A stretch of 64,000 nucleotides of DNA, from NCBI RefSeq assembly GCF_024701975.1, contig NZ_JANLNM010000001.1, positions 186,001-250,000 of the forward strand. Direction: 5' to 3'. Both the position numbers and the translations under genes were made by a program. The stretch comes from Variovorax sp. ZS18.2.2. GTDB taxonomy: Bacteria > Pseudomonadota > Gammaproteobacteria > Burkholderiales > Burkholderiaceae_C. This document shows, one piece after another, positions 34,732 through 42,856 of this stretch; positions within the stretch are counted from its first letter, which is position 1; every line of letters begins with the position of its first letter. The notes under the pieces were generated by a model. The model was not told where the DNA came from. It saw only the letters and a program-made list of their open reading frames with translations, and did not search any database.

Positions 34732-37373
34732 TGAGGATTCTCCGTTGAAGATGTGGAAGTATCGTCTGCGTCCGGCTCGCTTTCGCCGTTCGCGTCGTTC
34801 TCGACGATACGTTGTAGCCCGCTGAGTTTGGCGCCTTCGTCAAGCCCGATCAGCGTGACGCCTTGCGTCGCGCGACCCAGTTCACGAATTTCGGCAACCC
34901 GGGTGCGCACAAGCACGCCCTTGTCGGTGATGAGCATGATCTCATCGTCCGCATGCACGAGGGTGGCGGCAACGACCTTGCCGTTGCGCTCACTCTGTTG
35001 AATCGCGATCATGCCTTTGGTTCCACGGCCATGGCGCGTGTATTCCGTAATGCTTGTTCGCTTTCCGTAACCATTTTCCGTGGCGGTGAGCACGCTCTGC
35101 TGCTCGTCCTCGGCCACCAGCATGGCGATCACGCCCTGTCCCGGGTCGAGTGACATGCCGCGCACGCCGCGCGCATTGCGGCCCAGCGGGCGGACGTCGT
35201 CTTCGGCAAAGCGCACGGCCTTGCCGCCATCGCTGAAGAGCATCACGTCATGCTTGCCGTCGGTGAGGGCGGCGCCGATCAGGTAGTCGCCGTCGTCGAG
35301 GTTCACGGCAATGATGCCGCCCTTGCGCGGGTTGTTGAACTCGTCGAGCGCGGTCTTCTTGACGGTGCCCATCGAGGTCGACATGAACACGTACTGGTCG
35401 GCCGGGAAGTTGCGCTTCTCGCCGGTGAGCGCGAGCGCGACGTTGATCTTCTCGCCTTCCTGCAGCGGGAACATGTTGACGATCGGCCGGCCGCGCGAGC
35501 CGCGCGAACCCGCCGGCACTTCCCACACCTTGAGCCAGTAGAGCCGGCCGCGGTTGGAGAAGCACAGGATGTAGTCGTGCGTGTTGGCGATGAAGAGCTG
35601 GTCGATCCAGTCGTCTTCCTTCGTGGCGGTGGCCTGCTTGCCGCGGCCGCCGCGCTTCTGCGCGCGGTATTCGCCCAGCGGCTGGCTCTTGATGTAGCCG
35701 CTGTGCGAGAGCGTCACCACCATGTCGGTTGGGGTGATCAGGTCTTCGGTCGAGAGGTCGAACGCGCTGTGCTCGACCAGGCTGCGGCGTGCGCCGAGCT
35801 TGCTCTGGCCGAACTCCTGCCTGATGGTGCCCAGCTCGTCGCCGATGATGACCGACACGCGCTCGGGCTTGGAGAGGATGTCGAGCAGGTCGTCGATCTC
35901 GGCCATCACGTCCTTGTACTCGGCGACGATCTTGTCCTGCTCGAGGCCGGTCAGGCGTTGCAGGCGCATCTGCAGAATTTCTTGCGCCTGCGTATCCGAG
36001 AGGCGGTAGAGGCCGTCCGAGCCCATGCCGAATTCGCGTTCGAGGCCTTCGGGACGGTAGTCGTCGGCGTTGATCACGCCGCCATCGGCGCGCGAACGCG
36101 TGAGCATCTCGCGCACCAGCTTGCTGTCCCAGCTGCGGGTCATCAGCTCGGCCTTGGCGACCGGCGGCGTCGGCGATTCGCGGATGATGCGGATGAACTC
36201 GTCGATGTTGGCCAGCGCCACCGCCAGGCCTTCGAGCACGTGACCGCGCTCGCGGGCCTTGCGCAGCGTGAAGACGGTGCGTCGCGTGACCACTTCGCGG
36301 CGGTGCTGCAGGAAGACCTCGATCAGGTCCTTCAGGTTGCACAGCTTGGGCTGGCCGTCGACCAGCGCCACCATGTTGATGCCAAAGGTGTCCTGCAGCT
36401 GCGTCTGCTTGTAGAGGTTGTTGAGCACCACCTCGGGCACTTCGCCGCGCTTGAGCTCGATCACCAGGCGCATGCCCGATTTGTCGGACTCGTCCTGGAT
36501 GTGGCTGATGCCTTCGATCTTCTTCTCGTGCACCAGCTCGGCCATGCGCTCCTGCAGCGTCTTCTTGTTGACCTGGTAGGGGAGCTCGTCAACGATGATC
36601 GCTTGGCGCTGGCCGCGGTCGATGTCCTCGAAGTGGCACTTGGCACGCATCACGACCTTGCCGCGGCCGGTGCGGTAGCCGTCCTTCACGCCGTTGATGC
36701 CGTAGATGATGCCGGCGGTGGGGAAGTCGGGCGCCGGCACGATTTCCATCAGCTCGTCGATGGTCGCTTGCGGGTTGCGCAGCAGGTGGAGGCAGGCGTC
36801 CACCACTTCGTTCAGGTTGTGCGGCGGGATATTGGTGGCCATGCCGACCGCAATACCGCCGGAGCCATTGACCAGCAAATTCGGCAACTGGCTCGGCAAA
36901 ACCTTCGGTTCTTTTTCGGAGCCGTCGTAATTGTCCTGAAAGTCGACAGTTTCCTTGTCGATATCGGCCAGCATTTCATGCGCAATTTTGGCCAACCGGA
37001 TTTCCGTATAACGCATTGCGGCTGCGTTGTCTCCATCCACGGAGCCGAAGTTGCCCTGGCCGTCGACCAGCATGTGGCGCATGGAGAAGTCCTGCGCCAA
37101 TCGCACGATGGTGTCGTAGACCGATTGATCGCCGTGCGGGTGGTATTTACCGATCACGTCGCCCACGATACGGGCCGACTTCTTGTACGGCCGGTTCCAG
37201 TCGTTGTTGAGCTCGTGCATGGCGAAGAGCACGCGCCGGTGCACGGGCTTGAGGCCGTCGCGTGCATCGGGGAGCGCCCGGCCCACGATCACGCTCATGG
37301 CGTAATCGAGATAGCTGCTGCGCATTTCCTCTTCGAGACTGATGGGCAGGGTTTCTTTGGCGAAGGATGTCAT
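34728..37373 (-). CDS. gyrA: DNA gyrase subunit A
   Basis: This 881-aa type II topoisomerase subunit has the breakage-reunion domain with the quinolone-resistance region [20 protein letters not shown] (Ser and Asp at the usual sites; catalytic Tyr follows in [10 protein letters not shown]) and six C-terminal beta-pinwheel blades. The GyrA box is present as QKRGGRGKQ, which separates gyrase from topoisomerase IV. At the key quinolone position the sequence reads HGDQSVYD, the wild-type serine. It opens the minus-strand operon ending in the aromatic genes. An acidic tail ([16 protein letters not shown]) is at the C terminus. Confidence 0.97.
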   Translation of the reverse strand: MTSFAKETLPISLEEEMRSSYLDYAMSVIVGRALPDARDGLKPVHRRVLFAMHELNNDWNRPYKKSARIVGDVIGKYHPHGDQSVYDTIVRLAQDFSMRHMLVDGQGNFGSVDGDNAAAMRYTEIRLAKIAHEMLADIDKETVDFQDNYDGSEKEPKVLPSQLPNLLVNGSGGIAVGMATNIPPHNLNEVVDACLHLLRNPQATIDELMEIVPAPDFPTAGIIYGINGVKDGYRTGRGKVVMRAKCHFEDIDRGQRQAIIVDELPYQVNKKTLQERMAELVHEKKIEGISHIQDESDKSGMRLVIELKRGEVPEVVLNNLYKQTQLQDTFGINMVALVDGQPKLCNLKDLIEVFLQHRREVVTRRTVFTLRKARERGHVLEGLAVALANIDEFIRIIRESPTPPVAKAELMTRSWDSKLVREMLTRSRADGGVINADDYRPEGLEREFGMGSDGLYRLSDTQAQEILQMRLQRLTGLEQDKIVAEYKDVMAEIDDLLDILSKPERVSVIIGDELGTIRQEFGQSKLGARRSLVEHSAFDLSTEDLITPTDMVVTLSHSGYIKSQPLGEYRAQKRGGRGKQATATKEDDWIDQLFIANTHDYILCFSNRGRLYWLKVWEVPAGSRGSRGRPIVNMFPLQEGEKINVALALTGEKRNFPADQYVFMSTSMGTVKKTALDEFNNPRKGGIIAVNLDDGDYLIGAALTDGKHDVMLFSDGGKAVRFAEDDVRPLGRNARGVRGMSLDPGQGVIAMLVAEDEQQSVLTATENGYGKRTSITEYTRHGRGTKGMIAIQQSERNGKVVAATLVHADDEIMLITDKGVLVRTRVAEIRELGRATQGVTLIGLDEGAKLSGLQRIVENDANGESEPDADDTSTSSTENPQ

Positions 37374-37560
37374 TGAGCGAGAGGCTGGCGGCAGGAAGGC
37401 GAAATTTTACGCTGTGAGGGGTGTCGCTCCGCCGCAACACAAGCCGGCTATTCCGCCTCCGTCCTACGCTTCGGGGGCGTCCGGCGGCCTGTTTGCCAAA
37501 GACCCTATGGCACAATCGTCTCAACGTTTTGGGTGGTGGTCACTTAAAGCGTCCTTGATT

Positions 37561-37582
37561 CGCAGCGCGGCTGCGGCTTTTT
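37561..37582 (+). promoter_or_regulatory. Terminator-like hairpin in the ompA leader
   Basis: CGCAGC (37561-37566) pairs with GCTGCG (37570-37575) around GCG, followed by GC and five T residues (37578-37582). It lies 16 bases upstream of the ompA ATG and just before the AGGAG ribosome site, so it could attenuate or protect the ompA mRNA. The rest of the 225-base gyrA/ompA divergent gap (37374-37598) must hold both promoters; I could not place them with confidence. Confidence 0.45.
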
Positions 37583-37598
37583 CCCCAAGAGGAGAACC

Positions 37599-38252
37599 AT
37601 GAAGAAACTGAATAAAGTGGCGATGATGTTTGCAGTCGCTGCGCTCGCCACTGCCGCCGGCGCGCAGACCCGTGTCACCGCTGCGGACGGCGGTCCTACG
37701 ATCGACAACTGGCAAAACGGCACCGGCGAACTGGTCTGGAAGAACGGTACGAACGAACTGTGCTGGCGCGATGCCAACTGGACGCCGGCTACCGCCGCCG
37801 CCGGTTGCGACGGCGCTCTGGTTCCCGCAGTCGCTGCAGTGCCAGCAGCTCCTGGTGCAGCTCCTGTTGTTCCGGGCGCACCGCCGGCTGTTGCCGCTTC
37901 GAAGGTGACCTTCGCTGCCGACGCATTCTTCGACTTCGACAAGTCGGTTCTGAAGCCTGAAGGTCGCGCCAAGTTGACCGATCTGGTCGAGAAGATCCGT
38001 GGCGTCAACCTCGAAGTGATCATCGCTGTGGGCCACACCGACTCGATCGGTACGGACGCCTACAACCAGCGTCTGTCGGTGCGTCGCGCCGAAGCCGTCA
38101 AGGCCTTCCTGGTCTCGAAGGGCATCGAACGCAACCGCGTCTACACCGAAGGTAAGGGCGAGAAGCAGCCAGTGGCTGACAACCGCACCAAGGAAGGCCG
38201 CGCCAAGAACCGTCGCGTGGAAATCGAAGTGGTCGGCACCCGCGCCAACTAA
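37599..38252 (+). CDS. OmpA family protein without a beta-barrel
   Basis: This 217-aa protein has a signal peptide (about residues 1-22, AGAQ), a short N-terminal domain with the Trp/Cys-rich WKNGTNELCWRDANWTP (two Cys, at about 52 and 66), an Ala/Pro-rich linker and a C-terminal OmpA peptidoglycan-binding domain (about 100-217: FFDFDKSVLKPEGRAKL, GHTDSIGTDAYNQRLS, NRRVEIEV). No eight-stranded barrel is present, so it is anchored by its short N-terminal module rather than by a porin domain. The ATG follows AGGAGAACC. It is probably abundant and monocistronic, with a terminator right after. Confidence 0.9.
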   Translation: MKKLNKVAMMFAVAALATAAGAQTRVTAADGGPTIDNWQNGTGELVWKNGTNELCWRDANWTPATAAAGCDGALVPAVAAVPAAPGAAPVVPGAPPAVAASKVTFAADAFFDFDKSVLKPEGRAKLTDLVEKIRGVNLEVIIAVGHTDSIGTDAYNQRLSVRRAEAVKAFLVSKGIERNRVYTEGKGEKQPVADNRTKEGRAKNRRVEIEVVGTRAN

Positions 38253-38274
38253 TCGATCGATTCCATCGATGATG

Positions 38275-38301
38275 AAAACCCCGCCTCGGCGGGGTTTTTT
38301 T
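38275..38301 (+). terminator. Intrinsic terminator after the ompA-family gene
   Basis: AAAACCCCGC (38275-38284) pairs with GCGGGGTTTT (38289-38298) around CTCG, followed by further T residues to 38301. It isolates the ompA-family gene from ubiG. Confidence 0.92.
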
Positions 38302-38380
38302 ATGTCCGTCGAATTCGTTGGCCAGGATTCGACAAGATAGTCCGGCGCATGTCGGACATTGCTCGCTTCATAATTGCCAT

Positions 38381-39109
38381 ATGACAGAAAATGTGAATGC
38401 CGATCCGGCTGAACTTGCCAAGTTTTCAGAACTTGCACATCGGTGGTGGGATTCGGAAAGCGAATTCCGCCCGCTGCATGAAATCAATCCATTGCGTCTG
38501 GAATGGATTGACGGTATTGCGCCAATTTCGCAGCGCCGCGTGCTTGATATCGGTTGCGGCGGAGGAATCCTGGCCGATTCGATGGCCCGAAAGGGCGCTG
38601 ACGTGCTGGGCATCGACCTGGCAGGCAAGGCACTCAAGGTCGCCCAGCTTCATGCGCTCGAAGCCGGCACGCGTGGCGTCAAATACCGCGAGATCAGCGC
38701 CGAAGCACTCGCCGCCGAACAGCCGGGCAGCTTCGATGTCGTCGCCTGCATGGAGATGCTGGAGCACGTGCCAAAGCCAGCCTCGGTGATCCAGGCCTGT
38801 GCGACGCTGGTCAAGCCCGGTGGGTGGGTGTTCTTCTCGACCATCAACCGCAACCTGAAGTCCTTCGCGCTGGCGATCGTGGGTGCGGAATACATCCTCG
38901 GGATGCTGCCGCGCGGCACCCACGAGTACGCGAAGCTGATTCGTCCCAGCGAGCTTGCGGCCTACTGTCGTGCAGCGAGCCTCGATCTGCGGCACACGCG
39001 CGGTATGGAGCACAACCCGCTGACTCGCCGCTACTGGCTCAGTGGCGACACCAGCGTCAACTACATGTTCGCAACGCAGAGGCCTCCGCTGCCGGGTTCG
39101 CAAGGATGA
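38381..39109 (+). CDS. ubiG: Ubiquinone biosynthesis O-methyltransferase
   Basis: This 242-aa SAM-dependent methyltransferase has [20 protein letters not shown] at the N terminus and the SAM-binding [16 protein letters not shown], both characteristic of UbiG, which performs two O-methylations in ubiquinone synthesis. The post-II segment [10 protein letters not shown] and the C-terminal NYMFATQRP are also typical. The ATG at 38381 fits the family start. It overlaps the HAD phosphatase gene by four bases; the ubiG-phosphatase pair is conserved in proteobacteria. Confidence 0.95.
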   Translation: MTENVNADPAELAKFSELAHRWWDSESEFRPLHEINPLRLEWIDGIAPISQRRVLDIGCGGGILADSMARKGADVLGIDLAGKALKVAQLHALEAGTRGVKYREISAEALAAEQPGSFDVVACMEMLEHVPKPASVIQACATLVKPGGWVFFSTINRNLKSFALAIVGAEYILGMLPRGTHEYAKLIRPSELAAYCRAASLDLRHTRGMEHNPLTRRYWLSGDTSVNYMFATQRPPLPGSQG

Positions 39110-39774
39110 AGGGCTCACTCACACAAGCTGTGCTGTTCGATCTTGACGGCACGCTGATCGACAGCGCGCCCGACCTGGGCGCTGCAGCCGACAAGATGCG
39201 GACCGATCGCGGCCTGGAGTCCTATCCCCTCGATCGCTATCGCCCGCATGCGGGTTCGGGGGCGCGGGGCATGCTCGGCGTGGCATTCGGCATCACGCCC
39301 GATGCCCCAGAATTCCCCGAGCTGCGCGAAGAGTTCTTCGTCGCCTACGAACGCCGCATGCTGCTCAACACGCAAGCGTTCGACGGCGTCCAGGCGTTGA
39401 TCGATGCCATTCAGGCGCGCGGCCTCCTCTGGGGCGTGGTCACCAACAAGTCGATGCGATTCACCGACCCGTTGACCAGTGCCATGCCGCTCTTCGCCAG
39501 CGCGGGCGCCATCGTGAGCGGCGACACCACGCCGCATGCCAAGCCGCACCCCGAACCGCTGCACGAAGCAGCCCGTCGATTGGGCGTTCCCTCCGAGGCA
39601 TGTATCTACGTGGGCGACGATGAACGCGACATCATCGCGGGCCGCGCCGCCGGCATGCGAACCGTGGCCGCCACCTACGGCTACATGGGTTCGCAGGCCG
39701 ATGCTGCGCTCTGGGAGGCCGATGCTTCAATCTCTTCGCCCATGGAGCTCTTGCATTTGCTCAATAGCGCCTAA
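39106..39774 (+). CDS. HAD phosphatase, MupP/phosphoglycolate phosphatase type
   Basis: This 222-aa haloacid dehalogenase-family enzyme has motif [15 protein letters not shown] (nucleophile Asp about residue 11), motif II VTNKS, motif III KPHPEPL and motif [11 protein letters not shown]. Such genes are usually named gph. In Pseudomonas the gene adjacent to ubiG is mupP, a MurNAc-6-phosphate phosphatase of peptidoglycan recycling, and the same ubiG-coupled position here makes MupP a serious alternative. The two cannot be separated by these motifs alone. The last codons overlap the predicted -10 element of ssrA. Confidence 0.9.
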   Translation: MKGSLTQAVLFDLDGTLIDSAPDLGAAADKMRTDRGLESYPLDRYRPHAGSGARGMLGVAFGITPDAPEFPELREEFFVAYERRMLLNTQAFDGVQALIDAIQARGLLWGVVTNKSMRFTDPLTSAMPLFASAGAIVSGDTTPHAKPHPEPLHEAARRLGVPSEACIYVGDDERDIIAGRAAGMRTVAATYGYMGSQADAALWEADASISSPMELLHLLNSA

Positions 39775-39777
39775 AAT
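39751..39777 (+). promoter_or_regulatory. Probable ssrA promoter inside the phosphatase 3' end
   Basis: A TTGCAT (39751-39756) and TAAAAT (39772-39777) pair with 15-base spacing stand just ahead of the tmRNA 5' end at 39787. The TAAAAT starts exactly at the TAA stop of the phosphatase gene, so the promoter is embedded in coding sequence. Spacing is a little short for a sigma-70 promoter. Confidence 0.55.
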
Positions 39778-39786
39778 AGAGCGCTT

Positions 39787-40173
39787 GGGGCTGCACTGGT
39801 TTCGACGTGGGTTCGGAGTCGCAGCGGGGCATGTCGAGCTGAATGCGCTCGTAAAACAGATTCAAACAAACTAACTGCAAACGACGAACGTTTCGCACTC
39901 GCTGCTTAATTGCCAGTGAGCTTTGCAACAGCAGGCCGATGGGCTGGGCAAGGGGGTGACAGAGCAATCTGAATCCTCCCGGCTGCAAAGATAATTACAT
40001 GGGCTGGCTCCGATCCGGGTACCTTGGGTCGGGGCGAGAAAATAGGGTGCTGGCGTCCGGTTTAGCGTGTGACTGCGCGACTCCGGAAGCGAGACTCAAA
40101 TCAGATCACTAAACATGTAGAACTGCGCGATGAAGGCTTGCGGACGGGGGTTCAAATCCCCCCAGCTCCACCA
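39787..40173 (+). ncRNA. ssrA: tmRNA (ssrA)
   Basis: The 387-base RNA starts GGGGCTGCACTGGTTTCGAC and ends CAGCTCCACCA; 5' GGGGCTG pairs with 3' CAGCTCC (one G-U) to make the acceptor stem, and the T-arm GGTTCAAATCC-like segment lies near 40149-40160. CCA is encoded. The resume frame at 39877-39909 encodes the tag. With SmpB and alanine charging, tmRNA rescues stalled ribosomes and marks the nascent chains for proteolysis. It has a terminator at 40182. This is a one-piece tmRNA with no group I intron. tmRNA 3' ends are common integration sites, but I see no integrase or duplicated 3' end in the window. Confidence 0.98.
39877..39909 (+). other. tmRNA proteolysis tag reading frame
   Basis: GCA starts the ten-codon frame ANDERFALAA, closed by TAA at 39907-39909. 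This matches the betaproteobacterial tag type ANDE..ALAA that sends products to ClpXP. Confidence 0.97.
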
Positions 40174-40181
40174 CTCAACAG

Positions 40182-40216
40182 AACGGCAGTCGTTGTCACC
40201 AACGGCTGCCGTTTTT
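40182..40216 (+). terminator. Intrinsic terminator of ssrA
   Basis: AACGGCAGTCGTT (40182-40194) pairs with AACGGCTGCCGTT (40201-40213), one G-U pair, across GTCACC, followed by a short T-run to 40216. Confidence 0.9.
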
Positions 40217-40235
40217 CATTTCAGCCCGCAGGGCT

Positions 40236-40448
40236 TCAGTAGCACTGGAACAGAACGCCGGATTCCGCAGGCGCTCTGCCGATCCACTTCGGCGTCAGGT
40301 CCTTCGCACTGCAATAGTCTGCTGCTAGCGTGTAGCTGGGCGCACGCAGCACGCCTTCGCGAAACGGCACGATCTCGTTCGGGGCCGTACAACCGGTGAT
40401 GACGGTGGTGATCAAGGCAAGCGGAAGCAAAGTGGTGCGCCAATTCAT
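40236..40448 (-). CDS. Small putative lipoprotein
   Basis: This 70-aa protein begins with a lipoprotein signal whose lipobox is ITGC, with the cysteine at about residue 20 followed by TAPNEIVPF. The mature part has only about 50 residues and ends with a conserved-looking VLFQCY. I do not recognise it. It is nine bases downstream of the 92-aa SOS-linked gene on the same strand and may be read from the same promoter. Coding is supported by the lipobox and the compact frame; expression is not shown. Confidence 0.6.
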   Translation of the reverse strand: MNWRTTLLPLALITTVITGCTAPNEIVPFREGVLRAPSYTLAADYCSAKDLTPKWIGRAPAESGVLFQCY

Positions 40449-40457
40449 CGAGGCATT

Positions 40458-40736
40458 CTAAGACGCCAGGTCCGAGCCCGCGCCGGGCTTGCGCCCGGGA
40501 TAGAGGTACCTGAAGTACGCACCGGACTTGCCGAACATTTGTTGTGCGAGCCTCACCGGGTCTTCGCCCTTGTGCTTCTCGTAGAGCACGGGTCCCCAGA
40601 TGATGAAGCCGTCGATGCTGAGGCTCCTGGGCGCAGGCTCGATGGCCTTCCAGGCGTGCGCGAACTTCGAGATCCAGGCCAGGGCCTCGGTCAATGCGGT
40701 ATTGGGGGCGGGGTCGATATCTTCGGTCGTAGACAT
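40458..40736 (-). CDS. Unknown small protein next to a LexA box
   Basis: This 92-aa protein has no signal peptide or membrane segment. Its N terminus is acidic (TTEDIDPAP), followed by a helix (TEALAWISKFAHAWKAIEP) and a conserved-looking C-terminal part with FIIWGPVLYEKHKG and GAYFRYLYPGRK. I do not recognise a family. ATG 40736 is preceded by AAGGA at ideal spacing. The LexA-type box at 40759-40774 lies just upstream, so it is probably DNA-damage-inducible; that is inference. The 70-aa lipoprotein gene follows nine bases behind it. Confidence 0.65.
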   Translation of the reverse strand: MSTTEDIDPAPNTALTEALAWISKFAHAWKAIEPAPRSLSIDGFIIWGPVLYEKHKGEDPVRLAQQMFGKSGAYFRYLYPGRKPGAGSDLAS

Positions 40737-40756
40737 TGCGGCATCCTTGATGAAAA

Positions 40757-40776
40757 GACTGTACAAATTTACAGTA
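40757..40776. promoter_or_regulatory. LexA (SOS) box between divergent small genes
   Basis: The 20-base site GACTGTACAAATTTACAGTA contains the full LexA consensus CTGT-N8-ACAG (40759-40774), with 19 of 20 outer positions kept in the ACTGT/ACAGT extended palindrome sense (only the first G differs from TACTGT..ACAGTA). It sits between the divergent starts 40736 and 40787 and overlaps TAAAAT at 40775-40780, a possible -10 for the + strand gene. LexA repression of both genes is predicted. Confidence 0.7.
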
Positions 40777-40786
40777 AAATATCGTC

Positions 40787-41035
40787 ATGGAAAACATCCC
40801 GGCCACCCTTTGGATCGCCGCCTGCGCGCATCGATTGCGGCAGCGCTGGCACTCGGTCGATGCCCTTGAGCTGGAAGACATCGCGCGCACGCTTCGGCGA
40901 GATGCGCGGCTGAGGGCCATGTCGCCCGATGAGGCCGCCGACGATTGGCTTCGTCCTCTCACGGAAGCCTCGGCGCACGCGCCGGCCGCTCCACCCAACC
41001 GGTTGCCTTCAGTGCAGCTCCCGATTTCTCCTTGA
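40787..41035 (+). CDS. Unknown small protein next to a LexA box
   Basis: This 82-aa protein is rich in Arg, Ala, Asp and Leu (SVDALELEDIARTLRRDARL, then MSPDEAADDWL) and ends with a proline-rich tail. No family is recognised. The ATG lacks a ribosome site, and TAAAAT lies seven bases upstream, so a leaderless mRNA is possible. The LexA box just upstream predicts SOS control. A terminator follows at 41104. Helical content suggests a small regulatory or toxin-like protein, but nothing more specific can be said. Confidence 0.6.
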   Translation: MENIPATLWIAACAHRLRQRWHSVDALELEDIARTLRRDARLRAMSPDEAADDWLRPLTEASAHAPAAPPNRLPSVQLPISP

Positions 41036-41103
41036 CGGGTCAGCCGTCCCCCGCCAGCCACCTGTGCGGGGTCCTTGATGCCATGCCAGCAGAAAGGCTT
41101 GAG

Positions 41104-41130
41104 CCCAGCGTCACCCGCTGGGTTTTTTTT
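41104..41130 (+). terminator. Intrinsic terminator after the 82-aa gene
   Basis: CCCAGCG (41104-41110) pairs with CGCTGGG (41116-41122) around TCACC and is followed by eight T residues (41123-41130). Confidence 0.9.
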
Positions 41131-41145
41131 GCCCGAACGCGGGGC

Positions 41146-41172
41146 TATAGTCGACCAGCGCTGTCACAGCGC
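41146..41172 (+). promoter_or_regulatory. Possible promoter and start hairpin of the methyltransferase gene
   Basis: TATAGT (41146-41151) is a good -10 but no convincing -35 precedes it. Directly downstream, GCGCTG-TCA-CAGCGC (41158-41172) is a perfect 6-bp hairpin that would lie at the mRNA 5' end. The gene starts at 41210. Confidence 0.35.
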
Positions 41173-41209
41173 AACCCCCAGAACCTTCGCAGATCCTCAA
41201 AGGACGTTC

Positions 41210-42805
41210 GTGCCGGATTCACTGACTTCCACGCTGACCAGCTACTACGACACGGTGCCCTACGACTCGCACCCGTTCCCACAGTCCGCGATGGAGCACC
41301 TGGAGGCGCTGGCCTTCCTGTTCGGACTCGACGCTCCCGCACCCGCCACAGCCCGCGTGCTCGAGCTCGGTTGCGCGGCCGGCGGCAACCTGATTCCCTT
41401 CGCGGCGCGCCACCCCGAAGCGCACGCCCTGGGCGTCGACCTGTCGACCGTGCAGGTGTCGCAAGGCGTCGCGGCCATCGCCCATGCAGGCCTGTCGAAT
41501 GTGGAGCTGAAGGCGTTCAACATCGCCGACATCGACGCCTCGTTCGGCCAGTTCGACTACATCGTCTGCCACGGCGTCTACAGCTGGGTGCCGGGTCCGG
41601 TGCAGGACGCGATCCTGCGCATCTGCTCGGAGAACCTCGCGCCGAACGGCGTGGCCTACGTGAGCTACAACGTGTACCCGGGCTGGAAGGCGCGCGAGAT
41701 CGTACGCGACGCGATGATCCTGCGCGGCGGCCCGCGCGACACGCCCGACGAAAAACTGGCCTACGCCCGCGGCATGCTCGAGTTCCTCGAGCAGTCGGCG
41801 CGCCCCGACAGCGTGCTCAAGAAAACGCTCGAGGAGACCATGCCGATCGTGCGTGGCGCCAACAGCTCCTACCTGCTGCACGAGTTCCTCGAGCCCTGCA
41901 ACGAGCCGTGCTACTTCAAGGAGTTCGCCGCGCGTGCCGACGCCCGCGGCCTGGCTTACTTCTGCGACGCGGAGCCCTCGACGATGTTCGTGCAGAACTA
42001 CGGCGAGAAGGTGCGCGATCCGCTGCTGCGCGAATGCGGCGGCAGCCAGATCATGATGGAGCAGTACCTTGATTTCCTGGTCAACCGCACCTTCCGCCAG
42101 ACCCTGCTGGTCAAGCAGGAGCGTGCCAGGGACATCCGCTATCGCCTCGATCCCGCGCGCATCCGTGCCCTGGAATTTGCCGGCATGTTCACCACCGCAG
42201 ATGGCGGCGCGCTGACGCTCGATGCGCGCGAGCAGCCCAGCCATGCGATCCGCAACCTCAAGGTCACGCTGCGCCTGCCCGTGCACAAGGCCGTGGCGCA
42301 GGTGCTCGAGACGCGCTATCCGGCGTCCGTGTCGGCCGAAGCCCTGATCGATGCCGCGGCAAAGCTCACCGGCGAGCCACGCGATGCGGTCGAACGGGTC
42401 GTGCTGGCCATGCTCGAGGAACTGGTGATCCTTGGCGCCTTGCGGTTCCGGCGCACGCCGGTGCCAACGGCGACTGACGTCTCCAGCCTGCCGCAAGCCC
42501 TGGCGACGGTTCGCGGTGCGCGCGGCCTCGCGCTCACCGCGGGTGCCAACGCCCAGGCCTGCAACCAGTGGCACGAGTCCGTGGGGCTCACGCTGCTCGA
42601 GCGCAGCCTGCTGCCACTGCTCGACGGCGCGCATTCGCACGAAGCGCTGGCCGAACACCTGGCCGCCGAAGTGCGTGCCGACCGCCTGCGCTTCATCAAG
42701 GACGAACAACCGCTGCCCGACCCCGAGGCGCTGAAGGATTTCGCGCAACAACAGGTGGCACTGGCGTTGAAAGACCTGCGGCGCAAGGCGCTGCTCACGG
42801 CCTGA
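41210..42805 (+). CDS. Class I methyltransferase with regulatory domain (PKMT type)
   Basis: This 531-aa protein has a SAM-binding domain (about residues 30-200: RVLELGCAAGGNLIPFA, then YIVCHGVYSWVP and VAYVSYNVYPGWK) followed by the methyltransferase regulatory domain (about 215-300) and a C-terminal winged region. This is the layout of the protein lysine methyltransferases first known from rickettsiae, which act on outer-membrane proteins; many homologues are uncharacterised. I chose GTG 41210, preceded by AAAGGA; longer frames contain the upstream terminator region. Its target here is unknown. Confidence 0.82.
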   Translation: MPDSLTSTLTSYYDTVPYDSHPFPQSAMEHLEALAFLFGLDAPAPATARVLELGCAAGGNLIPFAARHPEAHALGVDLSTVQVSQGVAAIAHAGLSNVELKAFNIADIDASFGQFDYIVCHGVYSWVPGPVQDAILRICSENLAPNGVAYVSYNVYPGWKAREIVRDAMILRGGPRDTPDEKLAYARGMLEFLEQSARPDSVLKKTLEETMPIVRGANSSYLLHEFLEPCNEPCYFKEFAARADARGLAYFCDAEPSTMFVQNYGEKVRDPLLRECGGSQIMMEQYLDFLVNRTFRQTLLVKQERARDIRYRLDPARIRALEFAGMFTTADGGALTLDAREQPSHAIRNLKVTLRLPVHKAVAQVLETRYPASVSAEALIDAAAKLTGEPRDAVERVVLAMLEELVILGALRFRRTPVPTATDVSSLPQALATVRGARGLALTAGANAQACNQWHESVGLTLLERSLLPLLDGAHSHEALAEHLAAEVRADRLRFIKDEQPLPDPEALKDFAQQQVALALKDLRRKALLTA

Positions 42806-42856
42806 CCCGATCGATCAGATCCATCTTCTTCATCCAACTCAAAGAGGAGACTTCCC

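Noticed and set aside
39787..41209. Genomic island or prophage integrated at ssrA
   Set aside because: No integrase, no duplicated tmRNA 3' end and only small genes follow before ordinary chromosomal genes resume.
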